64,000 nt of DNA from Pontitalea aquivivens (GTDB lineage Bacteria; Pseudomonadota; Alphaproteobacteria; Rhodobacterales; Rhodobacteraceae): positions 33,497 through 97,496 of the forward strand of contig NZ_JBKFEY010000011.1 of the NCBI RefSeq assembly GCF_046507575.1. The letters are read 5' to 3'. The position numbers were made by a program, and so were the translations under genes. Shown piece after piece: positions 1-8,584 of this stretch; within the stretch, counting starts at the first letter, position 1, and the number at the start of each line of letters is the position of its first letter. The notes below the pieces were generated by a model. The model was not told the origin of the DNA and did not search any database. It was given only the letters and a program-made list of their open reading frames with translations.

Positions 1-14
1 CATGGAGCGCATAT

Positions 15-917
15 ATGGCCCTGCCACGCCGCTATATCCCGTCGATCAGTCTGCTGGCGGCCTTTGAGGCGGTCTGCCGTACCGGGTCCACCGCAGCGGC
101 CGCGCGGGAACTGGATCTGACGCAGGGGGCGGTCAGCCGTCTGATCCAGAACCTGGAAGGCCAACTGGGTGTGACCCTGTTCAAACGCGAACGCCGCCGT
201 CTGCGCCCGACGGAACCCGCGCTGGCCTATGCCCGCGACGTGCGCAAGGCGCTGGAACTGATTGCGCGGGCCTCGCTGGGGCTGCGCGCCAATCCCGGCG
301 GCGGGGTGCTTGGCCTGGCGATTTTGCCCACCTTCGGCACGCGCTGGCTTGCGCCGCGGCTGGGGGCGTTCCTGGCGGCGCATCCGGGCATCACGCTGAA
401 TCTGGGCACCCGGCTGCGGCCTTTCGATTTCGACAGCGAAACCTTTGACGCGGCCATCCATTTCGGCATCCGCATGTGGCCCGGCGCGGAACACATGCCG
501 CTGTTCGAAGAACGCATCATCGCCTGCTGTTCGGCGGCCTTCGCTGCGGAACATCCGATGCGTGAACCGGCCGACCTGCGTGATCTGCCGCTGTTGCAGC
601 TGGAATCGCGGCCCAATGCCTGGGGCGCCTGGTTCGCCCATCACGGGCTTGAGGCGCCGCATACCCAGGGTATGCTGTTCGATCAGTTCGCGCCGATGAT
701 GCAGGCTGCTGCGCATGGGGTCGGGGTTGCCTTGTTGCCGGAATTTCTGGCCGATGCGGAAATCCGCGAAGGCCGGCTGATCCGCACGCCCGGCGATATC
801 GTTGCGGGCGTGGGCACCTATTACCTTGTCTGGCCCGAAGGGGCCGAGGTCACTCTGCCGCTTGCAGCCTTCCGGGATTGGATCGCGGCCGAGGCGAAGG
901 CGTCGGCAGGGGCGTGA
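15..917 (+). CDS. LysR-family transcriptional regulator (GcvA-like)
   Basis: This 300-residue protein has the LysR layout: an N-terminal winged helix-turn-helix (about residues 10-68, with the motif LDLTQGAVSRLIQNLE) and a C-terminal effector-binding domain from about residue 90. The sequence resembles the GcvA subgroup. Its 3' end overlaps by 68 bp the end of the convergent dehydrogenase gene, so its stop lies inside that gene. The ligand cannot be read from the sequence. The neighbouring amino-acid dehydrogenase, which has a LysR-type dyad upstream, is a possible target, but that is inference. Confidence 0.9.
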   Translation: MALPRRYIPSISLLAAFEAVCRTGSTAAAARELDLTQGAVSRLIQNLEGQLGVTLFKRERRRLRPTEPALAYARDVRKALELIARASLGLRANPGGGVLGLAILPTFGTRWLAPRLGAFLAAHPGITLNLGTRLRPFDFDSETFDAAIHFGIRMWPGAEHMPLFEERIIACCSAAFAAEHPMREPADLRDLPLLQLESRPNAWGAWFAHHGLEAPHTQGMLFDQFAPMMQAAAHGVGVALLPEFLADAEIREGRLIRTPGDIVAGVGTYYLVWPEGAEVTLPLAAFRDWIAAEAKASAGA

Positions 918-1995
918 TCTGGCCGGGCAGGTAATAGCGCCCGAATTCGGTATCCAGAAAATCGGCCAGTCCCACTTGTTCCTGCCCGATGAAGCCCCGC
1001 CCGGGCAGCTTGCCGGTGCGCACCATGTCCACCACGCCGGTGACGCCCGCCGCGGTGGTTATCTGGATCGCGCTCCAGCGTTTGCCGTCGATGACGGTGG
1101 ACAGGGATTTGTTCAGGAAGGAAATCTCGCGCAGCGCGCCATCGACCATGCCGGTCGCGGTGCAGAACACCACCACCACATCCTGATCGGTGCGCGGCAG
1201 GGCATGTTCGAAAATGTCCTTCATCAGGTCGCGGCGGCGTTCCAGCCCCAGCCCCGTCAGCAAAAGCCGCAGGATATCGCGGTGGCCCGGGTAGCGGATC
1301 GTGCGATAGCTGACCCGGCGGGCCTTGCCTTCCAGCGTCTCGCCCAGCGTCCCAAGCCCGCCCGAGGTGTTGAAACATTCATAATTCACCCCGTCGAGCG
1401 CGAAATCTTCCAGATCTTCCAGAGGTGCCAGGCTGACCTTGCGGCCATCCACCAGCGCCTCGCAGGGGTTCAGATATTCGTTGATCAGCCCGTCGGTGGA
1501 CCAGGTCAGATTGTATTTCAACGCATTGGTCGGATATAGCGGCAGCGCGCCGACGCGCAGTGACAGGGTTTCCAGTTCGTCGAACTGCGCGGCCAGATGC
1601 GCGCCCACCATGCCCACGAAACCCGGTGCCAGCCCGCATTGCGGCATCAGCACCGTTTCGGCATCGCGGGCCAGGTCGCGCACGCGGGCCGTGCCGGCGA
1701 CATCTTCGGTCAGGTCGAAATAATGCGCCCCGGCATTGCGTGCGGCTTCGGCAATGGTGGGCGTCAGAAAGAAGGGCGCGGCCGAAATCACCGCGTCAAA
1801 CCCCTTCAGCCGTGCGGTCAGCGCTCCAAGATCATCTGCCGCAACCTGCAGCGTGGCGGTTCCTGCGGCCGCAGCGGTCCGCAGCGCCCCGGCATTTTGG
1901 TCGGCCAGCGTGACACGGTAATTGCCCGAGGCCCCCAGAAGTGCGGCGATGGTCGTGCCGATCTTGCCGGCGCCGATGATACAGATGTTCCACAT
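850..1995 (-). CDS. Saccharopine dehydrogenase family protein, lysine 6-dehydrogenase-like
   Basis: This is a 381-residue NAD(P)-dependent oxidoreductase of the saccharopine dehydrogenase family. A Rossmann motif (IIGAGKIGTTIA) sits at the extreme N-terminus, and the remainder matches the lysine 6-dehydrogenase / saccharopine reductase-like group. I chose the ATG at 1995 because an AGGGAGA ribosome-binding site precedes it and the Rossmann strand begins directly after it; the frame is open further upstream. The probable role is oxidation or reduction at the epsilon-amino group of lysine or a related imine in the cytoplasm. The substrate is not proven. It is transcribed with its back to the peptide importer genes. 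Confidence 0.82.
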   Translation of the reverse strand: MWNICIIGAGKIGTTIAALLGASGNYRVTLADQNAGALRTAAAAGTATLQVAADDLGALTARLKGFDAVISAAPFFLTPTIAEAARNAGAHYFDLTEDVAGTARVRDLARDAETVLMPQCGLAPGFVGMVGAHLAAQFDELETLSLRVGALPLYPTNALKYNLTWSTDGLINEYLNPCEALVDGRKVSLAPLEDLEDFALDGVNYECFNTSGGLGTLGETLEGKARRVSYRTIRYPGHRDILRLLLTGLGLERRRDLMKDIFEHALPRTDQDVVVVFCTATGMVDGALREISFLNKSLSTVIDGKRWSAIQITTAAGVTGVVDMVRTGKLPGRGFIGQEQVGLADFLDTEFGRYYLPGQITPLPTPSPRPRSNPGRLQAAE

Positions 1996-2069
1996 GGCTT
2001 TCTCCCTGTTCGTTAGCGTCAGAGTGACGCACAGGGCCGCCGTATTGAACAATCAATCAAACAGAAATG

Positions 2070-2084
2070 TATCGTGTTACGATA
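2070..2084. promoter_or_regulatory. Perfect dyad upstream of the lysine-dehydrogenase-like gene
   Basis: TATCGTGTTACGATA is a perfect 6-3-6 inverted repeat that also contains a T-N11-A arrangement. It lies 75 bp upstream of the dehydrogenase start in the only AT-rich stretch nearby. That is a plausible operator for a LysR-type or other dimeric regulator; which one binds is unknown. Confidence 0.45.
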
Positions 2085-2116
2085 TATTTCACCGATAATT
2101 CCGACTAAGTGATAGG

Positions 2117-2872
2117 TCAGCCGTTCAGCATCCGGTCGGCGCTGGCCTCGAACAGGGTGCGGGCGTAATCGGTCTTCATGCCGGCACGGGCCAGATCCTC
2201 ATGCAGCAGTTCTTCGACCGCGCGGCCATGCTGCATCACCAGAACGCGGTCGCACATGTGGTCAATCACCGCCAGATCATGGCTGACCATCATGAAGGTC
2301 AGCCCCCGTTCCGCGCGCAAACGGTTGAGAAGGTTCAGCGTTTCGGCCTGAACGCTGGCATCCAGCGCGCTGGTGGGTTCATCCAGAAGCAGGATTTCGG
2401 GTTCCAGCATCAGTGCGCGGGCAATGGCGACGCGCTGGCGCTGTCCGCCCGAAAGTTGATGCGGATAGCGGAACCGAAAGCTGGGCGGCAGGCCGACATC
2501 GCCCAGCGCCTTTACCACGCGTGCATCGGTATCGCCGATGCCGTGGATCGCCAGCGGCTCGGCCAGGGTGCGGTCGATCGTGTGGCGGGGGTGCAACGAA
2601 CCATAGGGGTCCTGAAAGACCATCTGAACACGCTTGGCAAAGGCCTTGCCGCGCGGGGTTTGCACCGGCGCGCCGCCGATGCGGATGCTGCCCGCCGAAA
2701 TCGGAGCCAGCCCACAGATCGCCCGCAGGATCGTCGATTTGCCCGATCCGCTTTCGCCCACCAGGCCATAGCTTTCGCGTGCCGCAACCGTCAGCGACAC
2801 ATCTTCGACCGCGCGGACGTCGCGTCCGCCGACATGATAGGTGACGGAAAGGTTCTCGATTTCGATCAGCAT
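2117..2872 (-). CDS. Peptide ABC transporter ATP-binding protein (DppF-like)
   Basis: This 251-residue protein is one of two ATPases of a dipeptide/oligopeptide importer. It shows Walker A (GESGSGKSTILRAI), the ABC signature LSGGQRQRVAIARAL and Walker B followed by the D-loop (ILLLDEPTSALD). The ATG at 2872 gives the usual start just before the first beta strand. It is short for DppF because the usual C-terminal oligopeptide extension is reduced. It lies last in the A-B-C-D-F gene series, 10 bp after dppD-like, and probably forms a heterodimer with that product under the inner membrane. Confidence 0.92.
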   Translation of the reverse strand: MLIEIENLSVTYHVGGRDVRAVEDVSLTVAARESYGLVGESGSGKSTILRAICGLAPISAGSIRIGGAPVQTPRGKAFAKRVQMVFQDPYGSLHPRHTIDRTLAEPLAIHGIGDTDARVVKALGDVGLPPSFRFRYPHQLSGGQRQRVAIARALMLEPEILLLDEPTSALDASVQAETLNLLNRLRAERGLTFMMVSHDLAVIDHMCDRVLVMQHGRAVEELLHEDLARAGMKTDYARTLFEASADRMLNG

Positions 2873-2882
2873 CCGCCCGCCC

Positions 2883-3713
2883 CTATTCCGCCCAGGCCGC
2901 ATTACGATCCAGCCCCGGCAGGGGCGAACGGTCGCCACCGATCCGGGGCAGGCAGTTCAAAAGCCCCTGGGTATAGGGGTGCTGCGCCTGCATCAGGTTC
3001 CTGGCCTCCAGTTCCTCGACCACGCGGCCCTTGTACATCACCAGAACCCGGTCGCAGAACCGCGCCACCAGCCGCAGGTCATGGCTGATGAAGATCAGTC
3101 CCATGCCCCGGTCGCGCACCAGGGCATCCAGGATCGACAGCACCTCGGCCTGGACGGTCACGTCCAGCGCGCTGGTGGGTTCATCCGCGATCAGCAGGTC
3201 GGGGTTCGGGATCAGCATCATCGCGATCATCACGCGCTGGCCCATGCCGCCCGACAATTCGTGCGGATAGCTTTCAAGTACGCGGTCCGGGTCGCGGATC
3301 TGCACGGCCTCCAGCGCGGCGATGGCCTTGGCGCGGGCCTCGGTGCGGCCAACGCGGTGGCGCAGGCGCAGGCCTTCGGTCAGCTGGGCGCCGACCTTCA
3401 TCACGGGGTTCAGCGAATATTTCGGGTCCTGCATGACCATCGCCATGCGCTGGCCGCGCAACGCGCGCATCTGCCGTTCGCTGGCGCGGGTCAGGTCAAT
3501 GCCGTCAAAGACCATCTCTTCGGCGTCAATCCGCCCCGGCGGCCGGATCAGGCGCAGGACGGACCGGCCTGTCATCGTCTTGCCCGATCCGCTTTCGCCG
3601 ACGATGCCCAGCCGTTCCCGGCCCAGGCTGAAGGATACGCCGCGCACCGCCTGAACAGGGCCGGATTCGGTGTCGAAGGTGACGCGCAGGTTCTTCACCG
3701 ACAGCAGGGTCAT
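2883..3713 (-). CDS. Peptide ABC transporter ATP-binding protein (DppD-like)
   Basis: This 276-residue ABC ATPase has Walker A GESGSGKTMTGRSVL, signature LSGGMGQRVMIAMML and Walker B/D-loop LLIADEPTSALD. The C-terminus carries the oligopeptide/dipeptide transporter extension (HPYTQGLLNCLPRIGG). The ATG at 3713 overlaps the stop of the upstream permease gene in an ATGA arrangement, which implies translational coupling. It pairs with the downstream DppF-like ATPase to energise peptide import. Confidence 0.93.
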   Translation of the reverse strand: MTLLSVKNLRVTFDTESGPVQAVRGVSFSLGRERLGIVGESGSGKTMTGRSVLRLIRPPGRIDAEEMVFDGIDLTRASERQMRALRGQRMAMVMQDPKYSLNPVMKVGAQLTEGLRLRHRVGRTEARAKAIAALEAVQIRDPDRVLESYPHELSGGMGQRVMIAMMLIPNPDLLIADEPTSALDVTVQAEVLSILDALVRDRGMGLIFISHDLRLVARFCDRVLVMYKGRVVEELEARNLMQAQHPYTQGLLNCLPRIGGDRSPLPGLDRNAAWAE

Positions 3714-4615
3714 TTTCCCGCACTCCTTGGGTCAAGCACGTCGCGCAGGCCATCGCCCAGCAGGTTGAATCCAAGCGAGACGATGAAGATCGCCAGCCCC
3801 GGCATGGTCGCGACCCACCATTGTTCGAACAGGAACTTGCGCCCCGATGAAATCATCAGCCCCCATTCCGCCATCGGTGGCTGCACCCCAAGGCCCAGAA
3901 AACCCAGACCCGCCGCCGTCAGGATCACCCCGGCCATGTCCAGCGTGACCCGGATGATGACCGAGGGCAGGCACATCGGCATCACATAGCCCCAGATGAT
4001 CCGCCCCGCCCCCGCGCCCTGCAGCCGGACGGCCGCGATGTAATCGGCATTGCGCACGGTCAGCGTTTCGGCCCGCGCGACGCGGGCATAGGGCGGCCAG
4101 GATGTCAGCGCGATGGCCAGCACCGCGTTCTCGATGCCCGGGCCCAGCACGGCGACCAGCGCCAGCGCCAGGATCAGCTTGGGAAACGCCAGGAAGATGT
4201 CGGTGATGCGCATCAGGACCTGATCGACCCAGCCGCCGAAATAGCCCGCGACCGTGCCAATCAGCAGGCCAAAGACCGGCGCGGTGATCGCCACAAGTCC
4301 CACGATATACAGCGTTACCCGCGCGCCAAAGACGATACGTGAAAAGATGTCGCGGCCGAATTCATCCGTGCCCAGCAGGTGCCCCGCCGTCAGGGGGGGT
4401 AAAAGCCGTTGTCCCAGGTTCTGGGTGATCGGATCATGGGTCGCCACAAGCGGCGCAAAGGCGGCCATCAGCAACAGCAGCGCCACGATCAGAAAGCCGA
4501 TCATCGCCAGCGGATTGCGCCGGAATCGCAGCCAGCCAAGATAGCCCTGCCCCAGCCGGGCCTGCAGCCGGGATGCGGGGTTGGGGTCGCGCAGCCATGT
4601 GGTCAGCGTGGTCAT
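3710..4615 (-). CDS. Peptide ABC transporter permease (DppC-like)
   Basis: This is a 301-residue inner-membrane permease with the DppC/OppC layout: a short cytoplasmic N-terminus, a first membrane span around residues 35-57, a periplasmic stretch containing GTDEFGRDIFSR, then the BPD_transp_1 domain. The ATG at 4615 shares a base with the stop of the dppB-like gene. The long upstream extension of the frame lies inside dppB and is not real. It forms the membrane channel together with the DppB-like protein. Confidence 0.92.
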   Translation of the reverse strand: MTTLTTWLRDPNPASRLQARLGQGYLGWLRFRRNPLAMIGFLIVALLLLMAAFAPLVATHDPITQNLGQRLLPPLTAGHLLGTDEFGRDIFSRIVFGARVTLYIVGLVAITAPVFGLLIGTVAGYFGGWVDQVLMRITDIFLAFPKLILALALVAVLGPGIENAVLAIALTSWPPYARVARAETLTVRNADYIAAVRLQGAGAGRIIWGYVMPMCLPSVIIRVTLDMAGVILTAAGLGFLGLGVQPPMAEWGLMISSGRKFLFEQWWVATMPGLAIFIVSLGFNLLGDGLRDVLDPRSAGK

Positions 4616-5682
4616 CAGCGGGCCCTCGGGTCGACAAGGCGATACAGGATGTCGGAAAACATGTTCAGCGCCACAAAGACGATGCCCACCACCACCGTGC
4701 CGCCCAGAACCGCGGGCATGTCGGCGGAAAACAGCGCCGTGGTGATGTAAAGCCCAAGGCCGGGCCAGGCAAAGACGGTCTCGGTCAGCACCGATCCTTC
4801 CAGCAGGTTCGCATAGCTTAGCGCGATCACGGTGATCAGCGGGACCATCACGTTCTTCAGCGCATGAACCCAGATCACCCGCCATTCCGGCATGCCCTTC
4901 ACCCGCGCGGTGGTGATGTATTCCTGGCTCAGCTCATTCATCATGAAGCTGCGGGTCATCCGGCTGATATAGGCCATGGAATAATAGCCAAGCACGCCCG
5001 CGGGCAGGATGATGTGCGACAGCGCGTTGCGGAAAATATCCCATTTTCCGGCCAGGGCTGTGTCGATCAGGATCATGCCGGTCACCCGCGGCACGTCGAA
5101 TTCGAACATCATCTCGAACCCGGCATCCAGACGGCCCGGGCCGCCGACCCAGCCAAGAATGCCGTAGAACAGCAGCAACCCCATCAGCCCCAGCCAGAAC
5201 ACCGGCATGGAATAGCCCATCAGCCCGATCAGCCGTACCAGCTGGTCGATCCAGGTGCCCGGGCGCGTGGCCGCCAGCACCCCCGCCGGAATGCCCAGCA
5301 CGACGCCAAAGATCGTGGCGATCGTGGCAAGTTCCAGCGTGGCGGGGAAATAGCGTGCGATATCTTCGGCCACCGGGGTGCGCGTTCGGATCGAGGTTCC
5401 AAGATCCCCGGTCAGCGCATCGCGGACATAGATGGCGAATTGTTCCCACATCGGCCGGTCCAGGCCCAGTGCCTCGCGCGCGGCTTCATACTGTGCGGTG
5501 GTGGCGCGTTCGCCGACCACGGCCAGAACCGGGTCGATCGGCACGACGCGACCGATCACGAAGGTGATCAGCATCAGGCCAAGGAAGGTTGCCGCCAGGG
5601 CCAGAACCGTCGCGCCAAGGCGTTTGACGTTGTGGACAAGGCGTGAACGGCGGCGGGGCGGGGCGGTATCGGTGCTGGCCAT
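4615..5682 (-). CDS. Peptide ABC transporter permease (DppB-like)
   Basis: This 355-residue permease has a first membrane helix (about residues 22-44), a periplasmic region with the DppB-type ALGLDRPMWEQF segment and a C-terminal multi-span transport domain. Two starts are possible: ATG at 5682, used here, and an in-frame GTG at 5718 only 7 bp after the solute-binding-protein stop. Neither has a strong ribosome-binding site, so the first 12 residues are uncertain. It is longer than typical DppB because of an inserted stretch around residues 165-190. Confidence 0.9.
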   Translation of the reverse strand: MASTDTAPPRRRSRLVHNVKRLGATVLALAATFLGLMLITFVIGRVVPIDPVLAVVGERATTAQYEAAREALGLDRPMWEQFAIYVRDALTGDLGTSIRTRTPVAEDIARYFPATLELATIATIFGVVLGIPAGVLAATRPGTWIDQLVRLIGLMGYSMPVFWLGLMGLLLFYGILGWVGGPGRLDAGFEMMFEFDVPRVTGMILIDTALAGKWDIFRNALSHIILPAGVLGYYSMAYISRMTRSFMMNELSQEYITTARVKGMPEWRVIWVHALKNVMVPLITVIALSYANLLEGSVLTETVFAWPGLGLYITTALFSADMPAVLGGTVVVGIVFVALNMFSDILYRLVDPRAR

Positions 5683-5724
5683 CGGGTCTGTGCGGCGCCC
5701 CCGGTCCCCCGGGGGCACCTGATC

Positions 5725-7329
5725 TTACTTGGTTGCCAGCCAGTAGGTCGCCTGATCGGTGGCGCCGCCGGTGTAGAACCCTTCGACATTCGACCGCAGG
5801 GCCGTCTGGCTGATCTGCTGGAACATCGCGATGAAGGCCGAGGTGTCGCGGTGCTTGCGCTGGATTTCCTCATACATCGCGCGGCGCTTGTCGGTGTCGC
5901 GCTCGATCACGGCCGCTTCGGTCATGTCGTGAAGCTCGCCCGGATCATAGGCGGTGCGCCAGGCCAGGATGCCGGTCAGCTGACCTTCATCCGCGTTGTT
6001 CGGGTTATAGGCGAAGGTCGAGGCATTGGTATGCGGGTCCGGGTAGTCCGGGCCCCAGGCCTGCAGGGTGATGTCGTGGTTGCGGGCGCGATAATCGCCC
6101 AGCACCTCGGCCCCCGCGCCGGGTTTCAGTTCAACCTTGATGCCGGCCTGGCCAAGGGTGTTCTGGATCGACTGCGCCATTTCCACCCGCTGCTGGTCGT
6201 TGCGCACCGAAATCGTGGTGGTAAAGCCATCGGGGAAGCCGGCCTCGGCCAGCAGGGCCTTGGCCTTTTCCACGTTCAGCTCATACGGGGTTTCTTCCAG
6301 CGCGCCCAGATAGCCGCGCGGCAGGAAGTGCTGATGCACCATCATCTGCCCCTTGAACACGGTTGCGGCCATGCCGTCATAATCGACCAGCCAGCGCAGG
6401 GCCTCCATGACCTTGGGGTTGTTCAGCGGTTCGCGCTTCTGGTTCAGCGCGAGGTAGTAGATATAGCCCGCTACGTCATCAACGACCTTGATGTCGGAAT
6501 TGCCTGCGATCCCTTCGATATCGGTGGTGTTCAGCTTGCGCGCGATGTCGATATCGCCCTTTTCCAGCTGCAGGCGCTGGGTTGCCGGTTCGGGCACATG
6601 GCGCACGAAGACGCGCTTGAGCCTGGGCGCCCCGCGCCAGTGGTCTTCGCGCGCTTCCAGCACATAGCCTTCCTGCGCCTTGTAGGACCGCAGCACATAG
6701 GCGCCGGTGCCCGCCGAATTGGCCTTGAGCCATTCGTTGCCCATGTCGCCATCGACCTCATTGGCCATGACGGTTTCCTTGTCCAGGATTGAGCCGACAA
6801 CCGCCGTCAGGCAGTTGTAGACCATCGAGGGCGCATAGGGCTTGTCCAGTTCCAGCACGACGGTGTCACCCTCGGCACGGATCTTCTGGTCGACATTTTC
6901 CGGGGTAAAGCCGAACTGCGCCAGGATGAAGGCCGGGGTCTTGTTGATCTTGACCACGCGCTGCAGCGACCAGGCGGCATCCTCGGCGCGGACCGGGTTG
7001 CCCGACGAAAAGCTGATCCCCTGCTTCATCTTGAAGGTAAAGGTCAGGCCATCTTCCGACACGTCCCAGCTTTCGGCCAGCCCTGGCACCAGTTCGCCGG
7101 GTTTCGTTGGGTCCAGCTCGACCAGGGTGTCATAGACATTGTTCAGCATGTCGGTGCCCGAGAATTCGAACGCCTCATGCGGGTCGATCGAGACGATGTC
7201 ATCGATTGCATCGGCAATCACCAGCGTATCGGCCGGTGTTTCGGCCATCAACGCCAAGGGCGCAGTGCCAAGCATCAGGGCGGAAAGGGCGGCAAGGCCC
7301 ACCCGGCGAAGGGTCGGTTCGGTAAACAT
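5725..7329 (-). CDS. Peptide ABC transporter substrate-binding protein (DppA/OppA family)
   Basis: This is a 534-residue periplasmic binding protein of the SBP_bac_5 family. It starts with a Sec-type signal peptide (positively charged MFTEPTLRR, then a hydrophobic core ending around AETPAD). A GGGAG ribosome-binding site precedes the ATG at 7329. It is the first gene of a five-gene importer operon (binding protein, two permeases, two ATPases). The divergent membrane dipeptidase gene 157 bp away suggests the imported ligand is a di- or oligopeptide that is then cleaved. The exact ligand is not visible. Confidence 0.92.
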   Translation of the reverse strand: MFTEPTLRRVGLAALSALMLGTAPLALMAETPADTLVIADAIDDIVSIDPHEAFEFSGTDMLNNVYDTLVELDPTKPGELVPGLAESWDVSEDGLTFTFKMKQGISFSSGNPVRAEDAAWSLQRVVKINKTPAFILAQFGFTPENVDQKIRAEGDTVVLELDKPYAPSMVYNCLTAVVGSILDKETVMANEVDGDMGNEWLKANSAGTGAYVLRSYKAQEGYVLEAREDHWRGAPRLKRVFVRHVPEPATQRLQLEKGDIDIARKLNTTDIEGIAGNSDIKVVDDVAGYIYYLALNQKREPLNNPKVMEALRWLVDYDGMAATVFKGQMMVHQHFLPRGYLGALEETPYELNVEKAKALLAEAGFPDGFTTTISVRNDQQRVEMAQSIQNTLGQAGIKVELKPGAGAEVLGDYRARNHDITLQAWGPDYPDPHTNASTFAYNPNNADEGQLTGILAWRTAYDPGELHDMTEAAVIERDTDKRRAMYEEIQRKHRDTSAFIAMFQQISQTALRSNVEGFYTGGATDQATYWLATK

Positions 7330-7486
7330 CGTAAGCTCCCTGTTTTATCGTTCGTTTTTGGTTCGGTCGCGCATGCGGCCGGGTATTTCTTGACCGATTG
7401 GGCAGTTTTAGCCATGGCTTGTCAAGCGACCATTCCGCAAGGTGCGGGCGGGGAAAGGGCGGCAAAACGCCGAAGGAGCAGGCAAT

Positions 7487-8521
7487 ATGACGCCAGTGGC
7501 GATATTCGACGGGCACAACGATCTGCTGCATGATCTTTGGGCCGCAGGCGACAGGGTGGGCGCGGGCTTTTTCGCAGGGCGCGCGGGTGATATCGACCTG
7601 GCGAAATGTCGGGCCGGCGGTTTTGCGGGCGGATTCTTCGCGATCTGGGCGCCGGGCCGCCCCGAAGATGCGCCCGACCCGATGGCGCTGGAGCGGGTCT
7701 TTCCGGCCATCGCCCCTGAACGCGCCCGTGCCGCCACGCTGGAAATGGCGGCGATTCTGCTGCGGATGGCGCGCGCGCGTCCCGATGCGATCCGCATCTG
7801 CACCACCGCAGACGCGATCGGGACGGCCCGCGCGCAAGGCGCGATCGCGGCGGTGATGCATATCGAAGGCTGCGAGGGGATCGGGCCGGATCTGGACGAA
7901 CTGCACCTGTATCATGCGGCGGGGCTGCGCAGCCTTGGCCCGGTCTGGTCGCGCGACAATATCTTTGGGCACGGCGTGCCGTTCCGCTTTCCGGCAAGCC
8001 CGGACACCGGCCCCGGTCTGACCCAGGCGGGGCAGCGTCTGGTGCGTGAATGCGATGCGCTGGGCATTCTTGTGGACCTGAGCCACCTGAATGAGGCGGG
8101 GTTCTGGGATGTCGAGCGGATTTCGCAAAAGCCGCTGGTGGTGACGCATTCCGCCGCCCATGCGCTGACGCCGGCCACCCGCAACCTGACGGATCGGCAA
8201 CTGGACGCGATCGCCGAACGCGATGGCATCGTGGGGCTGAACTTCGGGGTGCAGTTCCTGCGCGCCGATGGCATCAAGAACCCCGATACCGGGCCCGGGG
8301 ATCTGATCCGGCATCTGGATTACCTGCTGGCGCGCCTGGGCGAGCGGGGCGTGGCGCTGGGTTCGGATTTCGACGGGGCGATGATGCCGGGGTTCATGGG
8401 TGCGGCGTCGGGTTTGCCGAAGCTGGTCGAAGCGATGCGCGCAAAGGGATATGGCGAGGATCTGATCCGGCGGATCTGCTGGGACAACTGGATTGACCTG
8501 CTGCGCCGCGTGATCGGCTAG
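7487..8521 (+). CDS. Membrane dipeptidase (renal dipeptidase family, M19)
   Basis: This 344-residue zinc peptidase of family M19 cleaves dipeptides, in some members including D-residue dipeptides. The N-terminal metal motif DGHND, the bridging glutamate in MHIEGCEG, the histidine segment VVTHSAAH and the conserved GSDFDGA are all present. The ATG at 7487 is preceded by an AAGGAG site; the longer upstream extension lacks one. No signal peptide is seen, so it is probably cytoplasmic like other bacterial members. It is divergent from the peptide importer operon, which fits processing of the imported substrate. Confidence 0.9.
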   Translation: MTPVAIFDGHNDLLHDLWAAGDRVGAGFFAGRAGDIDLAKCRAGGFAGGFFAIWAPGRPEDAPDPMALERVFPAIAPERARAATLEMAAILLRMARARPDAIRICTTADAIGTARAQGAIAAVMHIEGCEGIGPDLDELHLYHAAGLRSLGPVWSRDNIFGHGVPFRFPASPDTGPGLTQAGQRLVRECDALGILVDLSHLNEAGFWDVERISQKPLVVTHSAAHALTPATRNLTDRQLDAIAERDGIVGLNFGVQFLRADGIKNPDTGPGDLIRHLDYLLARLGERGVALGSDFDGAMMPGFMGAASGLPKLVEAMRAKGYGEDLIRRICWDNWIDLLRRVIG

Positions 8522-8527
8522 GCGGAA

Positions 8528-8550
8528 GCGGGGGGCTGTCTGCCCCCCGC
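8528..8550. terminator. Stem-loop terminator with conserved downstream tail (copy A)
   Basis: A perfect 9-bp GC stem (GCGGGGGGC / GCCCCCCGC) with a 5-base loop lies 6 bp after the dipeptidase stop. It is followed on the same strand by a CCCCCCGAGGATATTTGG tail. A second copy lies after mtaB. The position between two convergent genes supports termination from both sides. Confidence 0.75.
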
Positions 8551-8584
8551 ACCCCCCGAGGATATTTGGTCAAAGCCGAAGGGA

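Noticed and set aside
1..14. CAT at positions 1-3 as the start of a divergent gene
   Set aside because: Only three bases of such a gene would be visible, so it cannot be supported.
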